From: Hydractinia symbiolongicarpus
Lineage: Eukaryota; Cnidaria; Hydrozoa; Anthoathecata; Hydractiniidae
Length of the DNA: 64,000 nucleotides
Direction: 5' to 3'
Assembly: GCF_029227915.1 (NCBI RefSeq)
Contig: NC_079876.1
Span: forward strand, 35,321,828 to 35,385,827
Shown here: one piece after another, positions 56,601-64,000 of the stretch
Layout of the letters: each line of letters begins with the position of its first letter
Numbering within the stretch: position 1 is the first letter of the stretch
Notes under the pieces: generated by a model
The model's database searches: none
What the model saw: only the letters and a program-made list of their open reading frames with translations
Told to the model about the DNA's origin: nothing
Position numbers and translations under genes: made by a program

Positions 56601-57254
56601 AACCAAAAAGGTCTTACGGGCCTCGGTCTTAATAATGGTGCGATGGGAAAAGTAATTGCAATCCTTTATTCGCCAAATATGTCACCACCTGAATTTCCTA
56701 TAGCTGTCATTGTCGATTTCCCAAATTATAAAGGCCCAATATGGATTCCAGAACATCCAACATGGATACCAATTACTGCTGTTGAAGGTCGATGTGAATC
56801 TAATTGTTGCAGCAGAAATGGCCTGCCATTGATGCCAGGATATGCGATAACAATTGCTAAAAGTCAGGGTATGTCGATTGGAGATGGTAAAACTGCCACC
56901 CACATGCGTATCAAGTTACAACAATCAATTCAGATGGAAAAAAATAACCTTGGTACAGCTTACACTGCATTTTCAAGATGCGAAAAAGAAAGGAATTGGG
57001 CACTTGTCGAGCCAATTACTCAAGAACGTCTCTTGTACGTTAATACACATCCTCGTATGAAAGCCAGACAAGAGGAAGAGCAACGACTGAAAGCATTATC
57101 GAATGAAACCATCAAAAAATTTGATATCACTATAGTAAAGTATATTAACTTGCTGAAAGACCTTGACGAGTTTTGCGATGATGATATTGAAGATGCAGTT
57201 TGTCCTTCACCATCTGCAGATTGCTCATGTATTATATGCACATCTCAATCATAA
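50613..57254 (+). CDS. Helitron-type polyprotein: 2A-like peptide, OTU protease, HUH Rep and PIF1 helicase
   Basis: One uninterrupted 2,213-codon frame. Residues 50-80 are hydrophobic and run into a 2A-like motif (81-90, SGDIESNPGP). An OTU cysteine protease follows (about 134-296: DGNCFYRA with Cys144; NHYQSL with His290), then a Lys-Pro-rich linker (363-397). Next come a Cys-rich DUF6570-like region (about 545-760) and a Helitron-like Rep. The Rep has a HUH motif GEIHGHAI (His1108, His1110) and two catalytic-type tyrosines in KYIAGYACK (Tyr1334, Tyr1338). The C-terminal PIF1 helicase has GTAGVGKT (1700-1707), FFGDLGQLGPI (about 1836) and a TAFSRCE motif (about 2117). Rep/helicase proteins move Helitrons by rolling-circle transposition. 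OTU-bearing forms are known among animal Helentrons, but I see no endonuclease domain here. Full length and open, so probably young. Confidence 0.92.
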   Translation: MISVQAYRATIGSFYNVAASCSNNIRNETTNFYSRSEMFFDQIDGNNNFIHFLKLFISIIFMCCLSCNINLASLKLLLLLSGDIESNPGPFNNNDIDFQIALQDSYATHLLNQSTSADQIVAYARSIGLSNITYREVTKGDGNCFYRAVVQQLNRPEIRQIVPLGLHFQNHLQLRAAVVKFVRENSNLEIFQNNRIFLTIKPEEWERDIQTQSRPTVDVEEIFIRATAIILGVNILITADTSTATRPYTLISPTHDETHDIPGEQQVAHLLTDGTTAGAFILLGRVNQNHYQSLIFDDNVSVTPVTSSTSLSPPKKIPCLSSKYPENITNEKPGEKEVTTLNQNQDLLVEKIMKSYMSAAIIPKKVKPKHKPKSKPKPKPTPKPTTKPTTKRKRKPNYNKEPALKLKCLQLNIKYEEPKVNETSMETFNRHRRIIYSCKKNISKTAVSNQENGSLKKPPASKHTYSLPHLTLPITTHNLVNILPTTQSIQTTQSVPTIVTDNQTSDQIYGNETSSIHQNPDVVAAVIQFEEGEKLHSLATCKTCRETRPVFHATPPISPTAENETKPIAVKPWKIFSDGRCDRCHRESLSRFKKNVTTPARFSGILSVDDDDLGPLHDNIRHNDMHFLPVPPYLQNLTILEVALIRRITVIMNIHLLRYGMLASKGHCISFPQRMQIAKELPSLPSQVGIVVIKKKGSRNSVQQYTVQRGKVENALRGLCFGYPEGGTEYPDTNSEHLYNGSDHIDKPLKGRYFQFLPNEYYKDVSIKYDRIQNLPEMRSELPGLPVVEMPHIIPEEDKGPAENQFLENLPQDDESITRSGLVCPLESKDADKELRTILQKLLGSEDAVNQALEHGTIANANLEYTREQPIRELKTPGFFTMAYPTVFINGNCDLTVPRLSKINFEEYIEHIYYCSDNRVARHPYLKFFLLNMRLRMQALQQGSFLVSQQLNDAHLTIAELRDNLQNDDDSVPRKIISIGKNLVNTDPYWRDQKKKVDALLFFRRNEFGDLPAYFDTNSCAEFHWKPLHELLIKYHALINNLNEDTVRQQMENDSKFKREMILQNLHIVTQYFDARTINYFATVNKKVFQYNDSWWRYEFAKGRGEIHGHAIISSSKHAQKVKTIMDGLSNDVPDSQASQTAAQELQNWLQTTNEDSDDIFSPIFTSLHPAGGNEIIDTSGIRTWVPNKNQWPTPEGSQAPPDHNPLAQELADVANHEGGIREQHTYLVNRIGLHNCNSSCLRYRRKNNKEKDTAPKKYCRFHFGDLDPQTKKTSGKEIHPFHAVITKGEHPRYEGPRDHPRLMMHVKTRLLSWLANCDSQVIIDQDLLALQKYIAGYACKGAASTEDLVHVYRHLIENTADGSTVKNLAQRLLQKIAGLVDVPGAAADFINSGGRLTRCTRNFRYIGISGFRALDTSGEDGTVTKNSTLDKYLSDKRRKTEPEISLWNWSKKCNCTCKVDHVPVFTGISTKPVWPVTEDYAKAMLVIFSVGTWHNTEELKGQHESFAAALASFVQTENCPPILIDALKEAKQSFDKKSERKQSHTRVINNETDNQSSCQSSQYTDASSQSSQNSVIAQMNIGRAIMRDIARHHVADINEPDVQQVLPNGGPTFDWNNYAIQSFGSQWPINADTWLQSISEEAERNELHLADDCTLPQINILNANELQRTVIGINLQHLLQVAKGTLPTGTQPLRLLIQGTAGVGKTFIITALTRIVRRIFKRNSAVMNLAPTGAASVLIPNGRTIHSMTPPPHKLKKDKNLNSVQLSDYPLGDVSLRKLRKYTGMHENNELKLFQLNIDERSMQSKLLVAWCSQRLCEATGDFDNYYGGVPAVNFFGDLGQLGPIRALDLHQPPKHDDSTINFAGYAIYRSFQDVIVLTETMRQGPDQLALLQRLLRIRNGSITQQDWQDINSRYEDGLPQTEKCNFSHGRVLTLMETWNEVNEENHNKLASLGVPVAVIPSRGSGKHHSLTDKQLGQIPLRSLMAVGATVILTKNQKGLTGLGLNNGAMGKVIAILYSPNMSPPEFPIAVIVDFPNYKGPIWIPEHPTWIPITAVEGRCESNCCSRNGLPLMPGYAITIAKSQGMSIGDGKTATHMRIKLQQSIQMEKNNLGTAYTAFSRCEKERNWALVEPITQERLLYVNTHPRMKARQEEEQRLKALSNETIKKFDITIVKYINLLKDLDEFCDDDIEDAVCPSPSADCSCIICTSQS
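50853..50882 (+). other. 2A-like ribosome-skipping motif in the Helitron-type frame
   Basis: Codes for SGDIESNPGP, preceded by KLLLLL. This fits the known D-V/I-E-x-N-P-G-P consensus of 2A peptides, at which ribosomes fail to form the Gly-Pro bond and restart. Skipping would release an 89-residue leader with a hydrophobic segment and start the OTU-Rep-helicase protein at Pro90. Activity is inferred from the motif. Confidence 0.8.
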
Positions 57255-57383
57255 TGATAATCACAACTGAAATTAACCTATGTTGCAGATAATATACATT
57301 AAAAAACATTGTATATGTTCATATATTTGTTGTGAAATCAATATGCGAAGTAAAATTTTGATTTAGAAAATAAACAAAATAAA

Positions 57384-57917
57384 AACCGTCTGACCATGAA
57401 TTCGTAATTATTGGATGTAATAAGCCGAAGTCAAATACTTGATTTAATATCAATGTATAGTAAGCTGTATCCAAGAATCATGGTAAACATTTTTAATTCA
57501 ACAGACAGAATAGTTGTTTCTCAAAACAACCGTCTGCCCATGAATTCGTAATTATTGGATGTAATAAGCCGAAGTCAAATACTTGATTATAATATCAATG
57601 TATAGTAAGCTGTATCCAAGAATCATGGTAAACATTTTTAGTTCGACAGACAGAATAGTTGTTTCTCAAAACAACCGTCTGCCCATGAATTCGTAATTAT
57701 TGGATGTAATAAGCCGAAGTCAAACACTTGATCTAATATCAATGTGTAGTAAGCTGTATCCAAGAATCATGGTAAACATTTTTAGTTCAACAGACAGAAT
57801 AGTTGTTTCTCAAAACAACCGTCTGCCCATGAATTCGTAATTATTGGATGTAATAAGCCGAAGTCAGATACTTGATTTAATATCAATGTATAGTAAGCTG
57901 TATCCAAGAATCATGGT
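57384..57917. repeat. 144-bp tandem repeat, about 3.7 units
   Basis: Units start at AACCGTCTG at 57,384, 57,528, 57,673 and 57,817. Each contains CCATGAATTCGTAATTATTG, AATAAGCCGAAGTCA and AAGCTGTATCCAAGAATCAT. Units differ at only a few positions. It begins 130 bp after the Helitron-type stop codon and may be the element's 3' region. Confidence 0.9.
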
Positions 57918-60409
57918 TAAAATAAAGTAAAAATACTCTGCCTAACATCAGGCATCACGATGTGTGATTATTATCAACAAACTCAATTTAAAGGCAAATT
58001 AATCCTCGTTTTTTGTAAGAAGCCTAAGCATTTGTGTGCACTCAAAGTTTATTAAAGTTTTGATAATCAAATTTAAATTGTCCTTATTTAACACTGAAAA
58101 ATCTTTTATTTACAAGGCTTTTTGTCTAAAATGCATGCTCATTAACACATACCAAGTCTTAAGTTACTGAAGGCCCTAATATAATCAAGTTTGTAACCTG
58201 ACTTTTGGGTTGATTTACCTTCTTGTCTTTTTTCCTTCTAAGAATGTAAAACAAAAGGTTTTTAACATTAAGCTAAGTCAATTTAAAAGTGGGTCACTTC
58301 TTGGTTTCCTCCCCTTTTTTTGTAAAATTTTATGTGTTAATAAAAGCATACAGTGTATGACATTCTAAAAATTTAGTTACATATATTGCGTATGTATATA
58401 TACTTAAAATTATGCCAGGGGTTCATATAACTTAATTTATGGAAACGTTACTGAGAGAAAGCGTTTAAGCCAAAAAAGAAATGTTTTTTTGCATAAAATG
58501 AAATTTAACATTGTGATTGACTTTACTAAGTTTCAAGTTTTACTAAGTTAACACAAAAATTAGATTTGAACTTTTTGTGTTTATTTTGCAAAAGTTTTTA
58601 CAAATTAAGTATGATCCATCATTGAGTATGGTAACTATTGAAACCAATGTCAGTAAATCCTGAAATGTAAAATCTGACACTTTAATGTTCCTCAAAATGA
58701 GTATATTATGAAAAGATTTTATTATATGATAATTTTTAACTGGCCATGATGATACTTAAGATATCACACAGTCTTGATTTTAAACCACGAAGGAAAAAAA
58801 TTAAAAATTATGTGAGGACATTAAAGAGATATATCGGTGAGGATAGGTCCGGTTGTAAGGGGATGGAGGAGACCGGCAATTAATACCTTATAAAAAGGAA
58901 TTGAATTTGCACTAAATATGTGAAAGTTAATGTATTTTGTAATTTGAATGATACTGTACAGTTTCAGTTCCTTTGTTGCTCTCTTTTGTCTTTTTCCTGT
59001 TTTCAGGTACTATAATAAACTTTCAAGGAATTTGTAGAAGACGTTAGCAAGTTTTTTCAAATTCTACTGGAAGATATAACATGGCAGTTATTTTAAATGA
59101 AAAACAATCAGATAAGTACCTCTTATTAATTAATTTTATATTTAAATGTGTACTATACATAAAGGCGAGACCATTTTCATTGTGTAATGTAATTTTTAAG
59201 TTATTTTAACAATTTTGAAACCACACCCTTTTTAAATTTCCTTCTGTATAAAATTTGACATGATTATGTCATTGTACCACCAGTAAAATCTTTGCTAATT
59301 TTTCACATCAGTATTTTTCATGACTACTCTGTCACAGTTAGTTTGGACAGCCAAATGATCATGTCATTTGATTTTTTGACTGCTTAATTCATAATGCAGT
59401 TACTTTAGTACGAAAATTAACATTCTAGTTGTAAATCATTTAGGAAATTTCTTTACATTAACAATGGCAATTGATCACATATGAGAAAAAAGTAGAGGAT
59501 GAGACATACTAGAGGATTTATTTGGTAAGCATATACTTTACAAGCTTTTTTCTGAAATCGTAGCATTAAGGGTGGGGAGTGGTAGAGCCTTAGTTCTAGC
59601 CTGTGTTTGGAAATTTGATTGTTCTAACTTTATTTTTAAGAGTTACACAATTTTATAATCATCATAATCCTCAAATAATTCCCCTTGTTTATATCAGTTA
59701 TTAGTATAGTATCTTACTGTTATAGGACCCCTCATAGTTGCTAGTGACAACAAGGTTGCAAAGTGAGAAAAATGATTAGAAGTTTACCAGTATTGCAGTT
59801 AATAGACAGATTGAACTTGTTTGTTAGGTCTACTTTTATACGGTAGCAGTAACGTCACGTAGAATTCAAATCAAGATTTTAAATTACCTGTGAAGCTACT
59901 TACGTTAAACGTCTTCTGGATACGTATGGCCGTATATAGTAGGCGAGATATGTTGCTACATTTACTTGTTATATAAAACCATTTGGCACTGAATATTTCC
60001 TTTGATATTGTTTTGTTCCATAGCATAGATTATTTGTGAGTTTAGTCAGTAAATTTTAGCTACCACAAGGGAATTAATTTAGCAAGCTTTTGTCCATTTG
60101 GCGAAAATTCATTTTTTTCTTGGTATTTTTGGGAAAAATTAATAATAAATATATATATTAGTATACATATAGAAAATTGTTCTGAAGTATTTCATTATAT
60201 CGTCTGCACCAGACAGTTAGGGACCGTTCACATATTACGTAATAAATTTTTTATAAATATCCAAATAAATATCCAAATAAATATGTACAAAATTGACTAC
60301 TGTATTTTTTTGTCACTATGTAGCACCTTGTAGATTTTTTGACCATTCTTTAATTTTATTATTAAACATTCATAAATAATAAGATTCTTTCTAAGCATCC
60401 GAAAATATA
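57918..60409. other. gene-free stretch
   Basis: AT-rich with no supported gene. The 3' end of the Helitron is presumably inside or before it; I found no clear hairpin-CTRR terminus. Confidence 0.4.
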
Positions 60410-60411
60410 TA

Positions 60412-60940
60412 CAGTACACTCCCGATAACTCGAACGCCCAATAACTCGAACTTCCAGTAACTTGAACTGTTTTTGAATTCCCGTTGAACCTTCACTAATA
60501 CTTTCTCACAAAAATCACTCGATAACTCGAACCCCCGATAACTCGAACATTTGTTAAGTCGAACCTGGACAGAAATTCCCCCGATAACTCGAACTTCAGA
60601 GGAAAAATGAAAACAATCTCGGTAAAAAGTGACTACTTTTCTTTCAATAATATAAATTGTTCTTCCAAAGTTGACAAAAACTTTTTTCTCCTGTATTTTA
60701 ATTGACAGAGAGAGACGTTACCGCTACAGTGAAACAGAGTCACATTAGAACTTTTTTCAGTGATGTATAACTATGACTGTATTCTTGTTAGAATAGAAAA
60801 GAAAAAAAAATTTTAATAACTCGAACTATTTTCACTTATCGGTCAAAGTTCGAGTTATCGAATGCCCCGGTAAGTCGAACATTCGATAACTCGAACTATT
60901 TTTTTGGTCCCTTGAGGTTCGAGTTATCGGGAGTGTACTG
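60412..60940. mobile_element. 529-bp pogo/Tigger-type MITE
   Basis: Ends CAGTACACTCCCGATAACTC and the exact inverse (CGGGAGTGTACTG) are flanked by TA. Many GATAACTCGAAC words fill both ends, in both orientations. TIR and TA target match pogo/Tigger-type elements. No transposase within. Confidence 0.85.
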
Positions 60941-61016
60941 TACTGATAATCTAGAAATAATTTGTGATGTTTTACAACTGATTTATTTGTGTTTTTTAGC
61001 AAATATAGAGAAAAAA

Positions 61017-61598
61017 ATGGCGGCACAAATTAACTTAGAACTTGGTAAGTATATTATTGATTTTGTTACTATTAGTGGTATTAATAAATAAAAAAATTAT
61101 ACCTGTTATTATATATTATACCGTTTTTTATAGTTTCACTTTATGCTAAATTCGTGGAGCACAGGATACAACATCCTGGCTCCATGAATTATCGGTCGTT
61201 TGGCCGATGGCTAAAGCAGGGTGGGGTCGAGTGGACCAATGAAGAAGACCCCACCGAAACAGCTCCCAACATGGAATTGAGTAAGAAATCACTTTTCATG
61301 TATTCAAAATTTTGTTAGGATCTAAAACTTTGGTATACCTTAGGTATTATCTATGTTACTTATTGTATTAACCTTTACATTATTTTTTCTTTAAGTGCAA
61401 GTATGGACAAAATTTTTACAGTACAGACTTAGACATAGCGGGTCAATGGACCTAGAAGTGTTTGGACGTTGGGTGCATAATGGCGGGGTTGAGTTTTGTG
61501 GTGGGCGACGGGATCGTGGTAGAAGTAGCAGTCGTGGTTGGAGACGCGGTCGTGGTGGGAGACGCGGTCGTGGTGGGCCGTATAAGCCACAATATTAA
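61017..61598 (+). CDS. three-exon gene, duplicated ~35-aa module plus RGG-rich tail, 125 aa
   Basis: Exons 61,017-61,044, 61,134-61,280 and 61,396-61,598. Donors are G/GTAAGT and A/GTAAGA; acceptors are TTTTTTATAG and TTCTTTAAG. All introns are phase 1. Exon 2 encodes SLYAKFVEHRIQHPGSMNY followed by RSFGRWLKQGGVEW. Exon 3 encodes VWTKFLQYRLRHSGSMDL followed by EVFGRWVHNGGVEF. These are two copies of one module (K-F-x-x-x-R-x-x-H-x-GSM, then FGRW-x-x-x-GGVE), which points to exon duplication. Exon 3 ends in repeated Arg-Gly/Gly-Gly motifs (GRRGRGG), as in RNA-binding RGG boxes. A short 5' exon may lie upstream (TTTTTTAG at 60,999). I do not recognise the module. RNA binding is inferred from the tail. 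Confidence 0.7.
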
Positions 61599-61647
61599 AA
61601 TGTATTTTTATTACTAACCCTTTGTAAAACGAGGTGCACTTTTTTTT

Positions 61648-61653
61648 AATAAA
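61648..61653 (+). terminator. poly(A) signal of the three-exon gene
   Basis: AATAAA, 50 bp after the stop codon at 61,598. Placement fits the end of a short 3' UTR. Confidence 0.5.
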
Positions 61654-61729
61654 ATATCCTAAATTTAAAATGGGCCTAAATATTGCCAAAATTCAAACAA
61701 TTGCTAAACTATTTTTCAGGCTGAATTTA

Positions 61730-61812
61730 AAATAAATACTTTGAAAAAAACAACATTTTTTCCATTGAAAAAAATAAATACTTTGAAAAAAACAACATTT
61801 TTTCCATTGAAA
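61730..61812. repeat. 42-bp tandem duplication
   Basis: AATAAATACTTTG and the following AACAACATTTTTTCCATTGA occur twice in a row, identical, starting at 61,731 and 61,773. The two copies are recent. Confidence 0.8.
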
Positions 61813-62031
61813 TTAACTAGATAAACAAATATTTTGTCTACCTTGTTTTACGAAGGGTTAGATGTTATTAAATTTGTTAATTATCTTAACTCTATATTGA
61901 AGAATTTTTTTATTCCCTTGATAGATTCAAAATTTTAATGTCAACTGATGGACACCATCATAAATTAAGCTATTCCAAAACGAATATCAAATGAGATATA
62001 TTTTTATCCACCTTGTTGCGACGGGTAAACG

Positions 62032-62765
62032 TAAAGGACGGGCGATCCCGTGGATTTTTACACGGGCAGGCGTCGTCTGTCTGTTCGTGCCTCTGTTTGT
62101 CTTTTTGTTACGGAAATGTGATATATAAAGGATGGGCGACCCCTTGTTTTTTCAAAGGGCTACCAACTAGTCTCTATAATAATAGCCGTCGTCTGGCTGT
62201 GTGTTCAAAAGGGTTACCGCGTCCTGTTACGGAAACACGAAATGTGATATATAAAGGACGGGCGACCCCGTGGATTTCTCCACGGGTTAACGACTAGTCT
62301 CTTTAATAATAGCCGTATTTTGTCGGTCTGTCCGCGAGGAATACGTCGTGTTACGGAAACACGAAATGAGTTACATAAAGGACGGACGACTCCGTGGAAT
62401 CTTCCACGAGTAACCGACTATCTCTTTAATAATAGCCGTCGTCTGTCTGTGTTTCCGCGAAAGCCGCGTCCTGTTACGGAAACACGAAATGCGATATATA
62501 AAGGACGGGCGACCCCGTGGATTTTTCCACGGGTTAACGACTAGTCTCTATTATAATAGCCGTATTTTGTCTGTGTGTTCAAAAGGGTGACCGCGTCCCG
62601 TAACGGAAACACGAAATGTGATATATAAAGGACGGGCGACCCCGTGGATTTTTCCACGGGCTAACGACTAGTCTCTTTTTAATAATAGCAGTATTCTGTC
62701 TGTCTCTACGCAAGATGGTAACCACAGTAGCATGACATGAAATGCAGTATATAGCTAAAGGACGG
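62032..62765. repeat. ~125-bp minisatellite, about six units
   Basis: AAAGGACGGGCGACC-type unit starts at 62,032, 62,127, 62,253, 62,377, 62,500, 62,627 and 62,757. Each unit carries CCGTGGATTTTTCCACGGG (a perfect hairpin), TTAACGACTAGTCTCT, TAATAATAGCCGTA and TGTTACGGAAACACGAAATG. First interval 95 bp, later ones 123-130 bp. Diverged copies lie at 19.3-19.7 kb. Frames within it are not genes. Confidence 0.9.
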
Positions 62766-62774
62766 GTAAACTAA

Positions 62775-63135
62775 TTGCCTACCCTTTTCATGCCTTTTCT
62801 TATGCTGTTGCCTGTGCCTCCCATGCCTTGCTTACCCCTGCCTTGCTGTTTCCTATTCCAGTTTCCCTGCCTGCCTTTGTCGTGTCTTTGAATTGCCGTC
62901 CTTCCTATGTCTTTCCTGGTGCCTGCCTACTATGCCCTTGCCTGTGCCTTCCATGCCTTGCCTACCCCTGCCATGCTGATTCCTTGCCATCCTTCCTATG
63001 CCTTTCCTGGTGCCTGCCTACTATGCCGTTGCCTGTGCCTTCCATGTCTTGCCTACCCCCCTGCCTTGCCGATTCCCTGCCTGCCTTAGGCCGTGCCCTT
63101 TCCTTGCCGTGCTTAATGCCTTTGCCTTGGCAACC
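62775..63135 (+). repeat. CT-rich minisatellite, second copy
   Basis: Same CCTTGCCTACCCC/TGCCTTGC units as 10,311-10,530. It leads without a break into CAACCTCTCCGCAACACTTT and the composite repeat. Confidence 0.8.
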
Positions 63136-63139
63136 TCTC

Positions 63140-63732
63140 CGCAACACTTTCTATACTGGTTGCGGAGAGAAGCGGAGCCCATTTCCTCATTAAATAAGCC
63201 AAATATAAGGGACGGAGGAGAGTGTATAGGATTTCCGCACGTATACATCAAAATTTAAATTTTCGTAGGACGTTTTTCGACTGGGTTGCCCCGTAATTTT
63301 TCTGGTTATTTTTTCGTAAATTTCAGATTGAGCGAGTATATACGGCGATGGAGTGCTTTTGTTTATTTAAAGATCTCCTGGCGGGAACTTCCAGTTGAGA
63401 CTAAGCTAGTTCTAACCACGTGATTCATAAGTCAATTTGACTAATATCACGTGACTTTTTCTCGGATAACATAGCGCCTCAAACTCAAACTTCCGTTAAT
63501 CTAAGCTAGCTATATCGCAGCCGAAGGAGGAAGGGCTTGTTCAAGAAAATGAAGAAAGAAAATTAACTACTTAGCTGGGATAGAACTACCCATGTAGCTA
63601 GCAATAAACTGCTTTTTTTGCTGGCATAAAATCAGCAACATAGCTAGCATAGAAAAATTGTTTGAGACTGATTTTCTACCTATCCTCTATCTAGCTAGCT
63701 ATTATACATAGCTATATACTACACAGTGAGTG
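63140..63732 (+). repeat. composite repeat family, copy C
   Basis: TTGCGGAGAGAAGCGGAG, CCATTTCCTCATTAAATAAG and AAGGGACGGAGGAGAGTG match copy B. The GC-rich inverted word of copies A and B is missing. A TTGAGCGAGTATA segment corresponds to the insertion site of the long-TIR transposon in copy A. Confidence 0.7.
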
Positions 63733-64000
63733 AGATAGATAGATAGATAGATAGATGTGCATATTTTACATGGCTAGCCTCACAAATATCGAGGGATATA
63801 CCCTGTCTATTATTTCCAGGAGGGGCCATGGCTTAGATGGAGAGTCCTAGAGTATTTAATGCTCATTTTGAGCGACGCAGACCCAATTAGGGCCCACGCT
63901 CTACTAGACAGCTCCCGGCAACATCCAACGGCCCACACAGTGTGCCATCTTCCCAATTTCCCTCACATGGCTTGGGTTAACCCGGGGCTATGGTAACATT
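63733..64000 (-). mobile_element. tRNA-derived SINE, copy 3, cut by window end
   Basis: Begins with a GATA tail (about seven units), GTGCATATTTTACATG, then the same body as copy 2 up to CCCGGGGCTATGGTAACATT. The tRNA head lies beyond the window. Confidence 0.85.

Noticed and set aside
51843-57241. Secondary frames within the Helitron-type gene
   Set aside because: Shadows of the 2,213-codon frame; none has its own motif.
58000-60400. Search for a Helitron CTRR-hairpin end
   Set aside because: Several CTAG/CTAA words exist but none with a convincing preceding hairpin; not reported as a terminus.
62013-63258. Open frames of 60-121 codons in both strands of the minisatellites
   Set aside because: They follow from the repeat composition (Cys/Leu/Pro or Arg runs) and change frame with unit length; no family pattern.

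Overview
This is eukaryotic, AT-rich, intron-bearing animal DNA. There are no operons or ribosome-binding sites, and long gene-free stretches separate mobile elements of nearly every class. The mixture (CR1-like and other APE LINEs, Penelope, DIRS, OTU-Helitron, pogo and THAP-DDE transposons, many short inverted-repeat elements) and the protein families suggest an early-branching invertebrate, most likely a cnidarian. That is an inference from repeat content, not from a marker gene.

Layout. 0.3-1.1 kb: frame-broken BEN-domain gene. 2.5-8.5 kb: a near-intact 5,985-bp DNA transposon with 357-bp terminal inverted repeats and one gene, which I read as two exons joined by a 101-bp intron (about 1,568 aa). 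Its only recognisable enzyme is a FEN1/XPG-like nuclease fold. It is inserted in an older noncoding repeat that recurs at 47.6 and 63.2 kb. 9.3-11.8 kb: hAT-like MITE, tRNA-like repeat, CT-rich minisatellite, tRNA-derived SINE. 12.6-13.4 kb: a GC-richer island with KTQ-type ~33-aa repeats and a broken FCS zinc module resembling giant-virus proteins. 15.3-18.8 kb: two decayed minus-strand genes, one unrecognised and one THAP + DDE transposase. 21.5-28.5 kb: CR1-like LINE, Penelope RT fragment, 23-bp tandem array, DIRS-like RNase H and tyrosine recombinase. 31.0-33.4 kb: pogo-like transposon relic with a TA target duplication and an antisense HIRAN-like pseudogene. 33.4-34.9 kb: decayed LINE RT.

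34.9-44.2 kb is almost gene-free, with MITEs, diverged tandem repeats and one tentative small spliced gene behind a TATA box. 44.2-47.55 kb: a second, nearly intact LINE with a tetranucleotide tail. 50.6-57.25 kb: an uninterrupted 2,213-aa Helitron-type protein (2A-like peptide, OTU protease, Y2 HUH Rep, PIF1 helicase), followed by a 144-bp tandem repeat. 60.4-60.9 kb: pogo-type MITE. 61.0-61.6 kb: a compact three-exon gene of 125 aa with a duplicated ~35-aa module and an RGG-rich tail, the best candidate host gene. 62-64 kb: 125-bp minisatellite, CT-rich minisatellite, a third copy of the composite repeat and a truncated SINE.

The strongest candidates for something undescribed are the long-TIR element with the FEN1-like protein, the 2A peptide in front of an OTU-Helitron protein, the virus-like island at 12.6 kb, and the two-module RGG gene at 61 kb. 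No searches could be run; all family assignments rest on motifs read by eye.
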